Assembly: GCA_936936565.1 (NCBI GenBank)
Contig: CAKZIX010000035.1
Location: 1 to 51,488 of the forward strand
DNA: 51,488 nucleotides
DNA from: an uncultured Nocardiaceae bacterium
GTDB lineage: Bacteria > Actinomycetota > Actinomycetes > Mycobacteriales > Mycobacteriaceae
Reading direction: 5' to 3'
The notes under the pieces are model-generated. The model saw only the letters and a list, made by a program, of their open reading frames with translations. It did not search any database and was not told the DNA's origin. Positions 8,796 to 15,967 of this stretch are shown piece after piece. Every line of letters begins with the position of its first letter. Position 1 is the first letter of the stretch. The position numbers and the translations under genes were made by a program.

Positions 8796-8839
8796 GGCGC
8801 GTCAGCGGTGCGGGCCGGGCGCGTCAGCGGTGCGGGCCG
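8796..8839. repeat. 22-bp perfect tandem duplication across the end of the SEC-C gene
   Basis: Two identical abutting 22-bp copies occupy 8796-8817 and 8818-8839. The second copy contains the TGA stop (8824-8826) of the SEC-C gene and its last codons; the first lies just downstream. It looks like a recent slippage or short duplication. Confidence 0.85.
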
Positions 8840-10626
8840 AGGGCCGTCAGGATCTCTGGTGGGGTCAGGTCGGCATCGAGTAGCAGTTCGCGTTGCGCTG
8901 CGGTGACTTTCACGGGCGGGTTGAGCAATTGCGGAGTGTCGGCGACGGGCACCAACAGCGCCCAGACGTGTTCACCCTCGGTGAGCTGCGCGGCCAGGTC
9001 GGGATCGGCCAGCTCGAACCGGGCCCCGGAGATGGCGTCGGCCAACACGCAGCCCACTCCCGCGGACACCGAAAGTACCTCGTACACACTGTGTCTGGCC
9101 GGCACCCAGCTGCCCAGCAGCTCGCGTTCGTCGGCAGGCAGCAGCGGCCCGCGCTCGTCGAGGAACTCGGCCAGCAGTTCCCCCTCGAACAGCGTGACGT
9201 CGACGACCGTGCGGTCGGCCACCACGGCCTCGATCAGCGCCTCCGTCGATGTCCGGTCCGGGAATCGAATCACGCCGAGCTCCAACAGGATTGCGATCAC
9301 GTCGTCGTCCTGCAGATAGCGCACCGCCTTCTCGTACACCCACGGCAGGCGGCGCGCCAACGACAGCTCGACGCGGCCGAGGTGGCACGCCTTGTACTTG
9401 CGCCCGGACCCGCACCAACACGGATCGTTGCGGCCGGGCGCCGGGCCGTCCGGCGAAAGGTACTGCGCCACAACGCTGTACAGCGGTTCCAGGTCGCCGT
9501 CGGGCACCCGGGTGAGCAGACTCGCCGCGCGCGAGGCATCGCCGCGGTCGGATGCGTAGCGCGCCAGGTCCAGTAACGCGGGCACGAAACGGTCGTTGGC
9601 CGCGACGGCCTGTTCGAACAGCTGCTCGGCCTCGAGCACGTTGCCCGCCGACTGCGCGGCGTGCGCCGCGAGCCAGAACGCGGTGTGCTGCACCCGCCGG
9701 CCGCCGGACTCCGCCACCAGCTGCGCCGCCCGGTGCAGCACCGGCGCCGGATCCTGCTCGTGCGTCATCGCATGCCAGCGCAGCTGATCCAGCAGCCCGA
9801 ACGCGGCCGCCTCGGTGCCCACGGCGCGCGCGTCCGCCTGCCCGCCGTCGAGCGCATCCACAACGCCGACAATGGAATCGGCAGTGTCGCGGTCCACGTC
9901 GTAGGCCTGCGAGACGTCACCGATGCGTTGCTCGCGCCGGTGCGTGTCGAAATCGAATCCGGCGCGGGCGAGCATTCCGTCGCGCCGCGCGAAGCCCGCG
10001 AGCGCATCGTGCAGGGGCGGCGCGGGCGTGGTGAACAGTTCGGGGTCGTCGGCCATCAACTGACACACCACCGTGTCCAGGCTCAGGCAGCCCGTGCCGA
10101 CGATCGCGTCGATTCGCTCGGCCAGCCCCGGCACCGGCTGCACCGGCACGTCTTTGACGAACGACACCTTGCCGTGCGCACACGTGAGGCCGACGAGCTC
10201 GGCCCCGCGCACCGCCGCGGGCCCGACCACCAGCATCACGCGGCCGTCGTGCATCGTCATCGGCACGTCTTTGTCGCCGTCGGCGACCAGCAGTTCCAGC
10301 GCGGACAGATCCGGATCGACCCGGATCACCCCCATCGCCCGTTCCCGAGCCGTGAGCCGGTGCGTGAGCGTGCGGCCCTCGAAGAGCACGTCCAGTGCGA
10401 CGTTGCGACCGTCGGCAAGCAGCCCGAACGCGGGATCGTCGATGAACTCGACGGCCTCGGCGAGATCGTCGAACTCGCCCAGCCCCGCGGCCACCAGCGC
10501 GTCGGCGATCTCTTCGGTGCGCAAGGGCCCACGCTCGCGGAGCAACGTCAGCGCCGAGCGCTCGATCAGCTCGTGCACGTGACCTGCCGCCGCGCTTGCC
10601 CCCGTGTCGTCGTCCACGGCGCACAC
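8824..10626 (-). CDS. SEC-C metal-binding motif protein, large, with TPR-like helices
   Basis: A 600-residue cytosolic protein of unknown function. Near residue 400 it carries the SEC-C zinc-binding motif (GRNDPCWCGSGRKYKACH), the element that in SecA binds SecB and ribosomes. Residues about 20-60 resemble a winged-helix segment (LRTEEIADALVAAGL). Residues 270-380 are helical and TPR-like (AAHAAQSAGNVLEAEQLFEQAV). Such proteins recur in actinobacteria without a defined role. The GTG/ATG start at 10626 opens with MCAVDDD. It is separated by 40 bp from the DUF5313 gene upstream on the same strand. Confidence 0.88.
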   Translation of the reverse strand: MCAVDDDTGASAAAGHVHELIERSALTLLRERGPLRTEEIADALVAAGLGEFDDLAEAVEFIDDPAFGLLADGRNVALDVLFEGRTLTHRLTARERAMGVIRVDPDLSALELLVADGDKDVPMTMHDGRVMLVVGPAAVRGAELVGLTCAHGKVSFVKDVPVQPVPGLAERIDAIVGTGCLSLDTVVCQLMADDPELFTTPAPPLHDALAGFARRDGMLARAGFDFDTHRREQRIGDVSQAYDVDRDTADSIVGVVDALDGGQADARAVGTEAAAFGLLDQLRWHAMTHEQDPAPVLHRAAQLVAESGGRRVQHTAFWLAAHAAQSAGNVLEAEQLFEQAVAANDRFVPALLDLARYASDRGDASRAASLLTRVPDGDLEPLYSVVAQYLSPDGPAPGRNDPCWCGSGRKYKACHLGRVELSLARRLPWVYEKAVRYLQDDDVIAILLELGVIRFPDRTSTEALIEAVVADRTVVDVTLFEGELLAEFLDERGPLLPADERELLGSWVPARHSVYEVLSVSAGVGCVLADAISGARFELADPDLAAQLTEGEHVWALLVPVADTPQLLNPPVKVTAAQRELLLDADLTPPEILTALGPHR

Positions 10627-10666
10627 GGTAGCGCTCTGCGGCGCCCGCCGCGCGTGCGGGCGCGCG

Positions 10667-11077
10667 TCAGAAGGGACTGCTGTTGGCCTGCCAGCGCGCT
10701 GCTTCCGGGCGCGGTCCGTACCGGCGCGCGTAGTCCTCGTGAATGTGGGCCTCGCGCCGGCGCTGCAGCACGTCGACCAGGTTCGAATCCAAGCCGTGCA
10801 CCGCGAGCCGGTGCCGGCGCCACACCTTGTTCAGTGCCAGCGACATCAGGACCGACCAGATGTAGATGGGCGCGGTCATTTCCAGGTGCACATACAGCGA
10901 CGCCGGGATCAACCAGAACGGGGCCAAGAGCAGCAACGGCGGAATCGCGAACCGGATCAGGTGCCGCCGGATCGCGCCCGGACCGGCCAGGTCCTCAGCC
11001 ACCCACGCGCGCATCGAATCGGGCAGCCGGCGGCCGTAGGAGTACAGGACGTACTGGACGGCATTCGGGCGAGTCAT
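10667..11077 (-). CDS. DUF5313-like two-TM membrane protein
   Basis: A 136-residue protein with two central membrane segments (about residues 42-63 and 67-86), flanked by an N-terminal amphipathic region (VQYVLYSYGRRLPDSMRAWV) and a basic C-terminus with HEDYARRYG. The layout matches DUF5313, a mycobacterial/nocardial family of unknown function. It starts 9 bp after the MarR stop on the same strand, so the two are probably one operon. No catalytic motif is visible. Confidence 0.85.
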   Translation of the reverse strand: MTRPNAVQYVLYSYGRRLPDSMRAWVAEDLAGPGAIRRHLIRFAIPPLLLLAPFWLIPASLYVHLEMTAPIYIWSVLMSLALNKVWRRHRLAVHGLDSNLVDVLQRRREAHIHEDYARRYGPRPEAARWQANSSPF

Positions 11078-11086
11078 GTCGGTCTC

Positions 11087-11527
11087 CTATCGATCGGCGG
11101 CACGAGCGGCGGCGATCAGTCGGGTCAGGCCGTCACGCAGGTCCTCGAGTTCGGACAGCGGCATCCTCAGCCGGTCGAGCACCGCGACCGGAATGCGCTC
11201 GGCGTCGGCACGCAGTGCGCGGCCGGCCGCGGTCAGGTCCACGACGAGCTGGCGTTCGTCGTCGGCGCTGCGGGTGCGGGTGATCAGCCCCGCGCCCTGC
11301 AGCCGCTTGAGCAGCGGGGACAACGTCGCGGAATCCAGTTCGACGGCGTCGCCGATGGCCTTCACCGACATCGGCGACTCCCCCCACAGCGCGAGCATCA
11401 CCAGATATTGCGGGTGCGTGAGGCCCATCGATTCGAGCAGGGGGCGATACACGGCGAGCACCGTCCGGTTGGCCACCGCCAGCGCGAAGCACACCTGACG
11501 ATCCAGCGCCAAGAGGTCGGTGTCCAT
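11087..11527 (-). CDS. MarR-family redox regulator, OhrR-like
   Basis: A 146-residue MarR winged-helix regulator. The N-terminus strongly resembles OhrR, with a reactive-type Cys at residue 13 (RQVCFALAVANRTVL), then VYRPLLESMGLTHPQYLVMLALWGE. The recognition helix region is DAVELDSATLSPLLKRL, followed by the wing with RSADDERQLVV. OhrR repressors sense organic peroxides through that Cys and release the promoter of ohr. No ohr peroxidase gene is adjacent here; the downstream gene is a DUF5313 membrane protein. A near-palindrome at 11550-11571, just upstream, is the probable operator. Confidence 0.9.
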   Translation of the reverse strand: MDTDLLALDRQVCFALAVANRTVLAVYRPLLESMGLTHPQYLVMLALWGESPMSVKAIGDAVELDSATLSPLLKRLQGAGLITRTRSADDERQLVVDLTAAGRALRADAERIPVAVLDRLRMPLSELEDLRDGLTRLIAAARAADR

Positions 11528-11549
11528 GCCGTCAGTGTAGTAGGGGGCG

Positions 11550-11571
11550 ATTAGTTAGTGCACGATCTAAT
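11550..11571. promoter_or_regulatory. Candidate operator for the OhrR-like regulator
   Basis: A 22-bp imperfect palindrome, ATTAG...GTGCAC...CTAAT, with 18 of 22 positions symmetric, lies 22 bp upstream of the marR start. It is AT-richer than its surroundings. Size, symmetry and place fit a MarR-dimer operator with auto-regulation. Confidence 0.55.
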
Positions 11572-11601
11572 TCTGTGCGGTCGCTCACCCCGCGAACGAC
11601 A

Positions 11602-11631
11602 ACGGGCGAGCATCCGAAGATGCTCGCCCGT
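11602..11631 (-). terminator. Terminator of the cutinase gene
   Basis: Perfect 13-bp arms, ACGGGCGAGCATC (11602-11614) and its complement (11619-11631), with a CGAA tetraloop, start 14 bp after the cutinase stop. It also separates this gene from the marR promoter. Confidence 0.8.
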
Positions 11632-11645
11632 CGTGCGCTCGAGGA

Positions 11646-12545
11646 TCAGATCCGGGAGCGGAAGTAGTTCGCCATCCACGTGGTGGCGCTGACACCTTCC
11701 ACCGTGTAGGCGCCGTAGTCGGTGTGTGCACCCTCGCCGTAGAACTTCTCGAGCTGGCGGCGGCGCTCCAGGTTCGCCTGGTCGCTGAGCTGGTTCTGCA
11801 GCAGCGGCACCCCACCGAAGGCCATCAGATCGTTGAAGATCGCCAAACCTTCCTGCTGGTAGCGGGCGTAGTTGGCCGGATTCGGATCCGACGACTGGGC
11901 CAGGAAGCCGGCGAAGCGGGTGACGAAGTCGTCCTGCGCGGTGGCGCAGTACAGGTCGCCCGGGGCGCAGATCGAGCGCACGACGGGCGTGACGAAGCCG
12001 AAGCCGCCGATGCGCGGACCGCCCGCGCCGGCGCCCGGCACCGACGGGCCGACCAGCATGTCGGTGGGCGAACGCCGCGGGTCCGAGATCAGGCCGACAG
12101 CGGCGACGCGATTCGCCGGGATGAGCGTGAGCCCGGTACCGATCTCGGCCGCGAGATCGCCCGCGGCGTCGGCGCCCTGGCTGTAGCCGAGCAGCGCGAT
12201 CTTGGTGTCGCCGCAGCGCTGCACCATGGCGGTTGCCAGCGCGCGCGCGTGATCCACCGCCTGCTTCTTCGAGCGGCCGTAGACCTCGGTTTCCCACGGG
12301 AAGGCGGTCGCCGCGTAGCTGACGTAGTCGACGTCGACCTTCGGGCCCAGGCCCCTGGTGACGAAGCCGAGCATGCCGTTACCCGGCGCGATCTTGCCCT
12401 TGTCCGAGGTTTCCCAGGTACCGGGCACCGCCACGACGTACATGGACGGGCACCCCGGATCCGCCTGTGCCGGACCGGCACCGATGACCAGGCCAGAAAC
12501 CACCGCCAACAGCGCGCCAACGGCAGCGCCCACCTTCATCCGCAT
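11646..12545 (-). CDS. Secreted cutinase-family esterase (Culp-like)
   Basis: A 299-residue alpha/beta-hydrolase of the cutinase family. Residues 1-28 form a Sec signal peptide (VGAAVGALLAVVSGLV) with likely cleavage after AQA before DPGCPS. The nucleophile is in GYSQG. The catalytic Asp and disulfide region is CAPGDLYC and the His lies in GAHTDYG, so the triad looks complete. Relatives in mycobacteria hydrolyse lipid esters at the cell surface. ATG at 12545 is chosen for GGGAG about 9 nt upstream; MKVGAAVG two codons later is also possible. It is divergent from the RHH gene. The substrate is unknown. Confidence 0.9.
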   Translation of the reverse strand: MRMKVGAAVGALLAVVSGLVIGAGPAQADPGCPSMYVVAVPGTWETSDKGKIAPGNGMLGFVTRGLGPKVDVDYVSYAATAFPWETEVYGRSKKQAVDHARALATAMVQRCGDTKIALLGYSQGADAAGDLAAEIGTGLTLIPANRVAAVGLISDPRRSPTDMLVGPSVPGAGAGGPRIGGFGFVTPVVRSICAPGDLYCATAQDDFVTRFAGFLAQSSDPNPANYARYQQEGLAIFNDLMAFGGVPLLQNQLSDQANLERRRQLEKFYGEGAHTDYGAYTVEGVSATTWMANYFRSRI

Positions 12546-12673
12546 GACGCAGAGACTCCCCATCAAAACTTCGTCGACCGGTCGGACGACTCGATGCTGA
12601 CACCACTGCGTGTCGGAACGATGCACGCGCGGTAAACGAAAGTTACCCGACCCGGTTGGCCATTTCATCCCCG

Positions 12674-12713
12674 AACGCAACTTTGCGTTGCGACCGTATC
12701 GCAGCCGTATGAT
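12674..12713 (+). promoter_or_regulatory. Promoter with inverted repeat for the RHH-led operon; likely leaderless
   Basis: AACGCAA-CT-TTGCGTT (12674-12689) is a perfect 7-bp inverted repeat overlapping the expected -35 region, and TATGAT (12708-12713) is a near-consensus -10. The first ATG is at 12720, where transcription should begin, so the mRNA is probably leaderless. The arrangement suggests auto-repression by the RHH protein. Confidence 0.6.
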
Positions 12714-12719
12714 CGACGT

Positions 12720-12929
12720 ATGGCAGACGTAGTCAAGGTGACAGCGAACATCCCGTCCTCCGATGTGGACACCCTGGCGGAACTGGCCGACAAGCACGGC
12801 TCCACCAAAACGTCCGCGCTCGTGCGGGCCATCCGCACCACCGCATTCCTGGAGAACGAAATCGACAACGGCGCGAAAGTCATCGTCGAGACACCCGACG
12901 GCGATCGGCGTGAGATCGTTTTCCGGTGA
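12720..12929 (+). CDS. Small ribbon-helix-helix (CopG-like) protein
   Basis: A 69-residue protein. A beta-strand (VVKVTANIP) is followed by two helices (SDVDTLAELADKHG, TKTSALVRAIRTTAFLENEI) in the ribbon-helix-helix pattern used by MetJ/Arc/CopG-type DNA-binding dimers. The C-terminal tail (AKVIVETPDGDRREIVFR) is a short beta hairpin. Such proteins often repress their own operon and, in toxin-antitoxin loci, act as antitoxins. The next gene starts inside its stop (GTGA overlap), so the two are translationally coupled. An inverted repeat lies in its promoter. It could alternatively be a cytosolic partner of the membrane protein rather than a DNA binder. Confidence 0.85.
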   Translation: MADVVKVTANIPSSDVDTLAELADKHGSTKTSALVRAIRTTAFLENEIDNGAKVIVETPDGDRREIVFR

Positions 12930-13240
12930 CTCTCGAGCGACGCGACGACGACGTTCACCGCCCGATCATCCTGGACTCGCAGACGCTGCGACTGAACGAC
13001 GTCGCGGCGCAGCCCGAAATACGGGTCGAGCAGGCCCGCGAAAGCATCCGCAAGTGGCTGGCCATCGGCTTCGCGCTCACCACCGCGGTGGCCGCCGCAG
13101 GCTACGGCCTGGCCTCGATCTTCGTCCCGGAGGATCGCTGGCAGCAGGCCAGCGGCCCGCTGGGCACCATCTTCACCGCGCTCGTCGGTCTCACCGGCGG
13201 CATCGTCGGCTTCTACTTCTCGTCGAGGCAGCAGCAGTAA
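12926..13240 (+). CDS. Two-TM membrane protein coupled to the RHH gene
   Basis: A 104-residue protein beginning at a GTG that overlaps the RHH stop by 4 bp. Residues 1-40 are soluble and charged (EQARESIRKW). Two membrane helices follow (about 43-64, WLAIGFALTTAVAAAGYGLAS; and 78-98, TIFTALVGLTGGIVGFYF), ending in SSRQQQ. The short-loop two-helix hairpin with a GFYF-SSR end is recurrent in small membrane modules of conflict-type gene pairs. A membrane-perturbing effector or a membrane anchor are both possible; neither is proven. Confidence 0.82.
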   Translation: MTLERRDDDVHRPIILDSQTLRLNDVAAQPEIRVEQARESIRKWLAIGFALTTAVAAAGYGLASIFVPEDRWQQASGPLGTIFTALVGLTGGIVGFYFSSRQQQ

Positions 13241-13782
13241 TGACCGGTCACGGAATCGTCATCTCCACCGACAGTTTCGATTCCGGCGACGACAGTCGCG
13301 TCGTCCATTCGAACGTCACCTTCGTCAACGCCCTCTTCGACGAGTCCGTCTCGCAGAGCGAAGTGTCCGCCGACGCGCTGCGCTCCTACTACGTCGACTT
13401 CTTCCAGGCCCAGCTCGAAAAGGGCGGCTTCGTCCAGTTCGCCTACAGCTGCGGCTGGAATCCCGACGTCGTCGTTGCCGTCCGCGAGGGCCTGACCGCC
13501 ATGGGCGCGGTGCGCCACCTGACGCTCTACGACGAATGCGCCGCCGTGCTGGACGGCTTCGGCGAGGTCCGCCGGACACTGTTCTTCGAGGGCCAGTACA
13601 CCGGGCCCGAACGCGAAATCCTCAACGACGCCGACGATCGCTTCTTCGCACTGTCCGAAGATCTGACGGCGCTCAACGCGGCCTGGCTGCGCGCGCATCC
13701 ACAGCTGCGCGTGCTGTCGATCGCCGACATGTCGGCCGAGGTGGCCACCCACGGCACGGCCGCGGTGCGCACGCTCAGCTGA
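13240..13782 (+). CDS. DMP19-like (DUF4375-type) protein
   Basis: A 180-residue acidic protein resembling Neisseria DMP19, a dimeric DNA-mimic protein. The matching core is VNALFDESVSQSEVSADALR, YYVDFFQAQLEKGGFVQFAY and WNPDVVVAVREGL. The start ATG overlaps the preceding stop (TAATG), making three coupled genes. DMP19 binds and inactivates a transcription factor by imitating DNA; whether this homologue does so is unknown, since DUF4375 members are diverse and often unstudied. The gene ends with an 8-bp convergent overlap with the GGCT-like gene. Confidence 0.8.
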   Translation: MTGHGIVISTDSFDSGDDSRVVHSNVTFVNALFDESVSQSEVSADALRSYYVDFFQAQLEKGGFVQFAYSCGWNPDVVVAVREGLTAMGAVRHLTLYDECAAVLDGFGEVRRTLFFEGQYTGPEREILNDADDRFFALSEDLTALNAAWLRAHPQLRVLSIADMSAEVATHGTAAVRTLS

Positions 13783-14278
13783 ACTCCGGGATCAGGCCCG
13801 CGAAGTAGGCGTCGATCCGCGCCGGGCTCCAGCGGTGCGCCGCCGCCAGACCGTCGGACATGGTGGCCAGATACGCCGCGGCCGGTTTCGTCGGCGGCAC
13901 TTGATGTTTGGCGAGACGGCTGGTGAACGTCAACAGCGGACAGCCGTCCAGGACACCCAGCTCGAGGAGCCGGTCGTAGTGCGGCGGCTCCTGCGCCCGG
14001 ATGTCCTCGAACTGGTCGCGGGTGACGCGATAGGCCACCGCCGCGGTGTGCCCCGGCTCCGTCGGGTCGTAATACGCCCGCCCACCCGTCCAGGTGACCG
14101 ACTCGCCGGCAAAGAACACGGTGCCCGGAAGGGTAAGCGGCAGTTGGGCTTTCGGCGGGCTAGGATCGCGTGCGCCGGCGAAGCTCTGCAGACCGCCGGC
14201 GGGACACCCGCCCTCGAGGTAGCAGGTGAGCCGGGCGGCGCTCATGTTCGAGCCGTAGGCGACGTACCAGACGTCCAT
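13775..14278 (-). CDS. Gamma-glutamylcyclotransferase-fold protein
   Basis: A 167-residue protein opening MDVWYVAYGSNM, the YGSN phosphate/glutamyl-binding loop of the GGCT fold, followed by CYLEGGCPAGG, GTVFFAGESVTWTGGRAYYDP and an RVTRDQFEDI segment. Similar actinobacterial proteins are often mis-labelled histone deacetylases; the motif supports a GGCT-like fold instead. The substrate is unknown. ATG at 14278 is used because the YGSN strand begins at once. It is divergent from the XRE regulator (68 bp gap). Confidence 0.83.
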   Translation of the reverse strand: MDVWYVAYGSNMSAARLTCYLEGGCPAGGLQSFAGARDPSPPKAQLPLTLPGTVFFAGESVTWTGGRAYYDPTEPGHTAAVAYRVTRDQFEDIRAQEPPHYDRLLELGVLDGCPLLTFTSRLAKHQVPPTKPAAAYLATMSDGLAAAHRWSPARIDAYFAGLIPEFS

Positions 14279-14346
14279 ACCGCCTGACGTTACGCCGACA
14301 GCAGAACGGGTTCCGCCGACCGCGGCTGCGATGCGACGATGCAGGC

Positions 14347-14643
14347 GTGGCCGACATCCTGCCGTTCCCGCGACGCGCCGCCGAACCGCTGTGGCGCGAG
14401 GAACTCGGGCGCAGTCTGCGCAGCACCCGCCGAACCCAGGGCGCACGCCTCGTCGATGTGGCCGAGCGGGCGGGCATCTCCCCGCAATACCTGTCCGAAA
14501 TCGAACGGGGCCGCAAAGAGCCGTCCAGCGAGATGATCGCCGCCGTCACCGGCGCGCTCGGCATCACGCTGCCGGACCTGCTCGGCTCCATCGCCCGGGA
14601 CCTGGGCCGGCGGCCGGCCGGCCCGGTGCTGATGGCCGCCTGA
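14347..14643 (+). CDS. XRE-family regulator, ClgR/PopR-like
   Basis: A 98-residue cro/C1-type helix-turn-helix protein with a GTG start. The HTH reads LVDVAERAGISPQYLSEIERGRKEPSSEMIAAVTGALG (in pieces: LVDVAERAG, ISPQYLSEIE, RGRKEPSSEM). Its size and C-terminal tail resemble ClgR and Streptomyces PopR, which activate clpP operons. It stands tail-to-tail with a clpP pair, three bases apart, which supports a role in controlling Clp proteolysis. A dedicated second clpP operon with its own XRE activator has a precedent in Streptomyces clpP3P4/popR; equivalence here is inference. Confidence 0.85.
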   Translation: MADILPFPRRAAEPLWREELGRSLRSTRRTQGARLVDVAERAGISPQYLSEIERGRKEPSSEMIAAVTGALGITLPDLLGSIARDLGRRPAGPVLMAA

Positions 14644-14646
14644 AGG

Positions 14647-15237
14647 CTAGGCCCGCACCTCCAGCACCCGGTCGGCCAGGCCGTACCCGACGGCACCCGG
14701 CGCGTCGAACACCCGATCACGATCGGTGTCGTGCCGCAGCTGCTCCGCGGTTCGGCCGGTGTGCCGCGACAGGATCGCCTCGAGCTGATTGCGCACCCGG
14801 ACCACCTCGTCGGCCTGCAAGATGAGGTCCGGGATGGCACCCCGGCCCTGCGCGGCCGGCTGATGCAACACCACGCGGGTGTGCGGCAGGACGCTGCGCC
14901 GCCCGGGGGCGCCGGCCGCCAGCAGCACCGCACCGGCCGCGACGGCCTGGCCGACGCACGTGGTGGCGACGGGCGCCTTGATGTAGGTCATGGTGTCGTA
15001 GACGGCGAGCATCGCGGCCGGATCGCCGCCCTCGCAGTTGATGTAGAGGTTGATCTCCTGCTCGGGATTGTCGGCCTCGAGATGCAGCAGCTGCGCGATG
15101 AGTGCGTTCGCGACGCCCGAATCGATGCCGGTACCGAGGTAGACGATGCGCTCGGCCAGCAGGTGCGAATAGACGTCCATGACGCGTTCGCCGCGCGAGT
15201 CACGGGTGATCACATTGGGAATGGTGTAGGTGCTCAT
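14647..15237 (-). CDS. ClpP-like protease subunit lacking the catalytic serine
   Basis: A 196-residue ClpP-family protein. The fold is intact, but the nucleophile motif normally G-x-A-A-S-M-G reads GQAVAAG (residues 96-102), so Ser is replaced by Ala100. The His (LHQP, His125) and Asp (RHDTDRD, Asp170) are retained. The oxyanion/handle segment is also unusual (INCEGGD rather than INSPGGS). It should be proteolytically inactive and may act as a structural partner of the neighbouring active ClpP in a mixed barrel, like ClpR in chloroplasts and cyanobacteria. Its ATG overlaps the upstream clpP stop by 4 bp. Confidence 0.9.
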   Translation of the reverse strand: MSTYTIPNVITRDSRGERVMDVYSHLLAERIVYLGTGIDSGVANALIAQLLHLEADNPEQEINLYINCEGGDPAAMLAVYDTMTYIKAPVATTCVGQAVAAGAVLLAAGAPGRRSVLPHTRVVLHQPAAQGRGAIPDLILQADEVVRVRNQLEAILSRHTGRTAEQLRHDTDRDRVFDAPGAVGYGLADRVLEVRA

Positions 15238-15842
15238 GCGCTGATCCCGAAGGCGCGCTTGCGGATTGGTACCACCTGCTCGATGGTGTCGACGATCTCG
15301 TCGACGAATCCGTAGTCCCGGGCCTGCGCGGCGGTGAACCAACGGTCGTGCAGCGAGTCGGTGAAGATGCGCTCGAGGTCTTGGCCGGTGTCGGCGGCGA
15401 TGATGCCGAGGACCGTGTCACGCATGTGCCGCAGGTCGTCGGCCTGTACCTCCACCTCGACGGCCGAGCCGCCGATCCCGGCCGAGCCCTGGTGCATCAG
15501 AATGCGCGCGTGCGGCAACGCGAAACGTTTGCCCGGCGTGCCCGCCGACAGCAGGAATTGGCCTGCGCTGCAAGCCAACCCGAGCGCGAACGTGGCCACG
15601 TCGCACGGCGCCAGCCGCATGATGTCGCGGATGGCGAGCATCGACGGTACCGACCCGCCCGGCGAATGAATCCACAACGCGATGTCGTGGTCGGGATCGT
15701 CGGCGGCCAGCGCCAGCATCTGGGTCATCAGCACGGCGCCGTTGTCGTCGTCGAGCGGCCCGTCGAGGACCAGCACGCGTTGCCGATACAGCTGGGCCCG
15801 CAATTGCTCGGTGAACTGGGGAGGTCTGGTGTCGCTACTCAT
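15234..15842 (-). CDS. ATP-dependent Clp protease proteolytic subunit (second-copy ClpP)
   Basis: A 202-residue ClpP with a full triad: Ser92 in GLACSAG, His117 in ILMHQG, and Asp162 in RIFTDS. WIHSPGGSVPSMLAIRDIM is the usual oxyanion strand. It should assemble into a barrel fed by ClpX/ClpC-type ATPases. It is more divergent than the standard ClpP1/ClpP2 and has its own neighbouring XRE regulator, so it is probably an accessory set. The start at 15842 (MSSDTRPP) is preferred; an in-frame ATG at 15881 would add 13 residues. No clear ribosome-binding site precedes either. It is the first gene of a two-gene operon. Confidence 0.9.
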   Translation of the reverse strand: MSSDTRPPQFTEQLRAQLYRQRVLVLDGPLDDDNGAVLMTQMLALAADDPDHDIALWIHSPGGSVPSMLAIRDIMRLAPCDVATFALGLACSAGQFLLSAGTPGKRFALPHARILMHQGSAGIGGSAVEVEVQADDLRHMRDTVLGIIAADTGQDLERIFTDSLHDRWFTAAQARDYGFVDEIVDTIEQVVPIRKRAFGISA

Positions 15843-15893
15843 GCCATCGACGATGCACTGCCGCAACAGGTTTCGCCGCATGCTGCTGCTGTG

Positions 15894-15920
15894 GGCAGCG
15901 CTGCTGTGAGCAGCGCTGCC
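15894..15920 (-). terminator. Hairpin between the LLM oxidoreductase and clpP genes
   Basis: Perfect 12-bp arms, GGCAGCGCTGCT (15894-15905) and its complement (15909-15920), with a 3-nt loop. It lies 48 bp after the oxidoreductase stop and upstream of clpP, fitting a terminator. Being so close to the clpP start it could also influence clpP expression. Confidence 0.6.
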
Positions 15921-15967
15921 GTAAGTCGCCGACGTCGGTGCTCGTCACGGCTCGTCGCGGCTCGTGC

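Noticed and set aside
9661..11283. Plus-strand open frame of 540 codons opposite SEC-C, DUF5313 and marR genes
   Set aside because: It spans three real genes on the other strand and has no recognisable domain; a composition artefact.
14347..15842. Standard clgR with clpP1P2 operon
   Set aside because: One subunit lacks the nucleophile and both diverge from the normal pair, so an accessory set is more likely.
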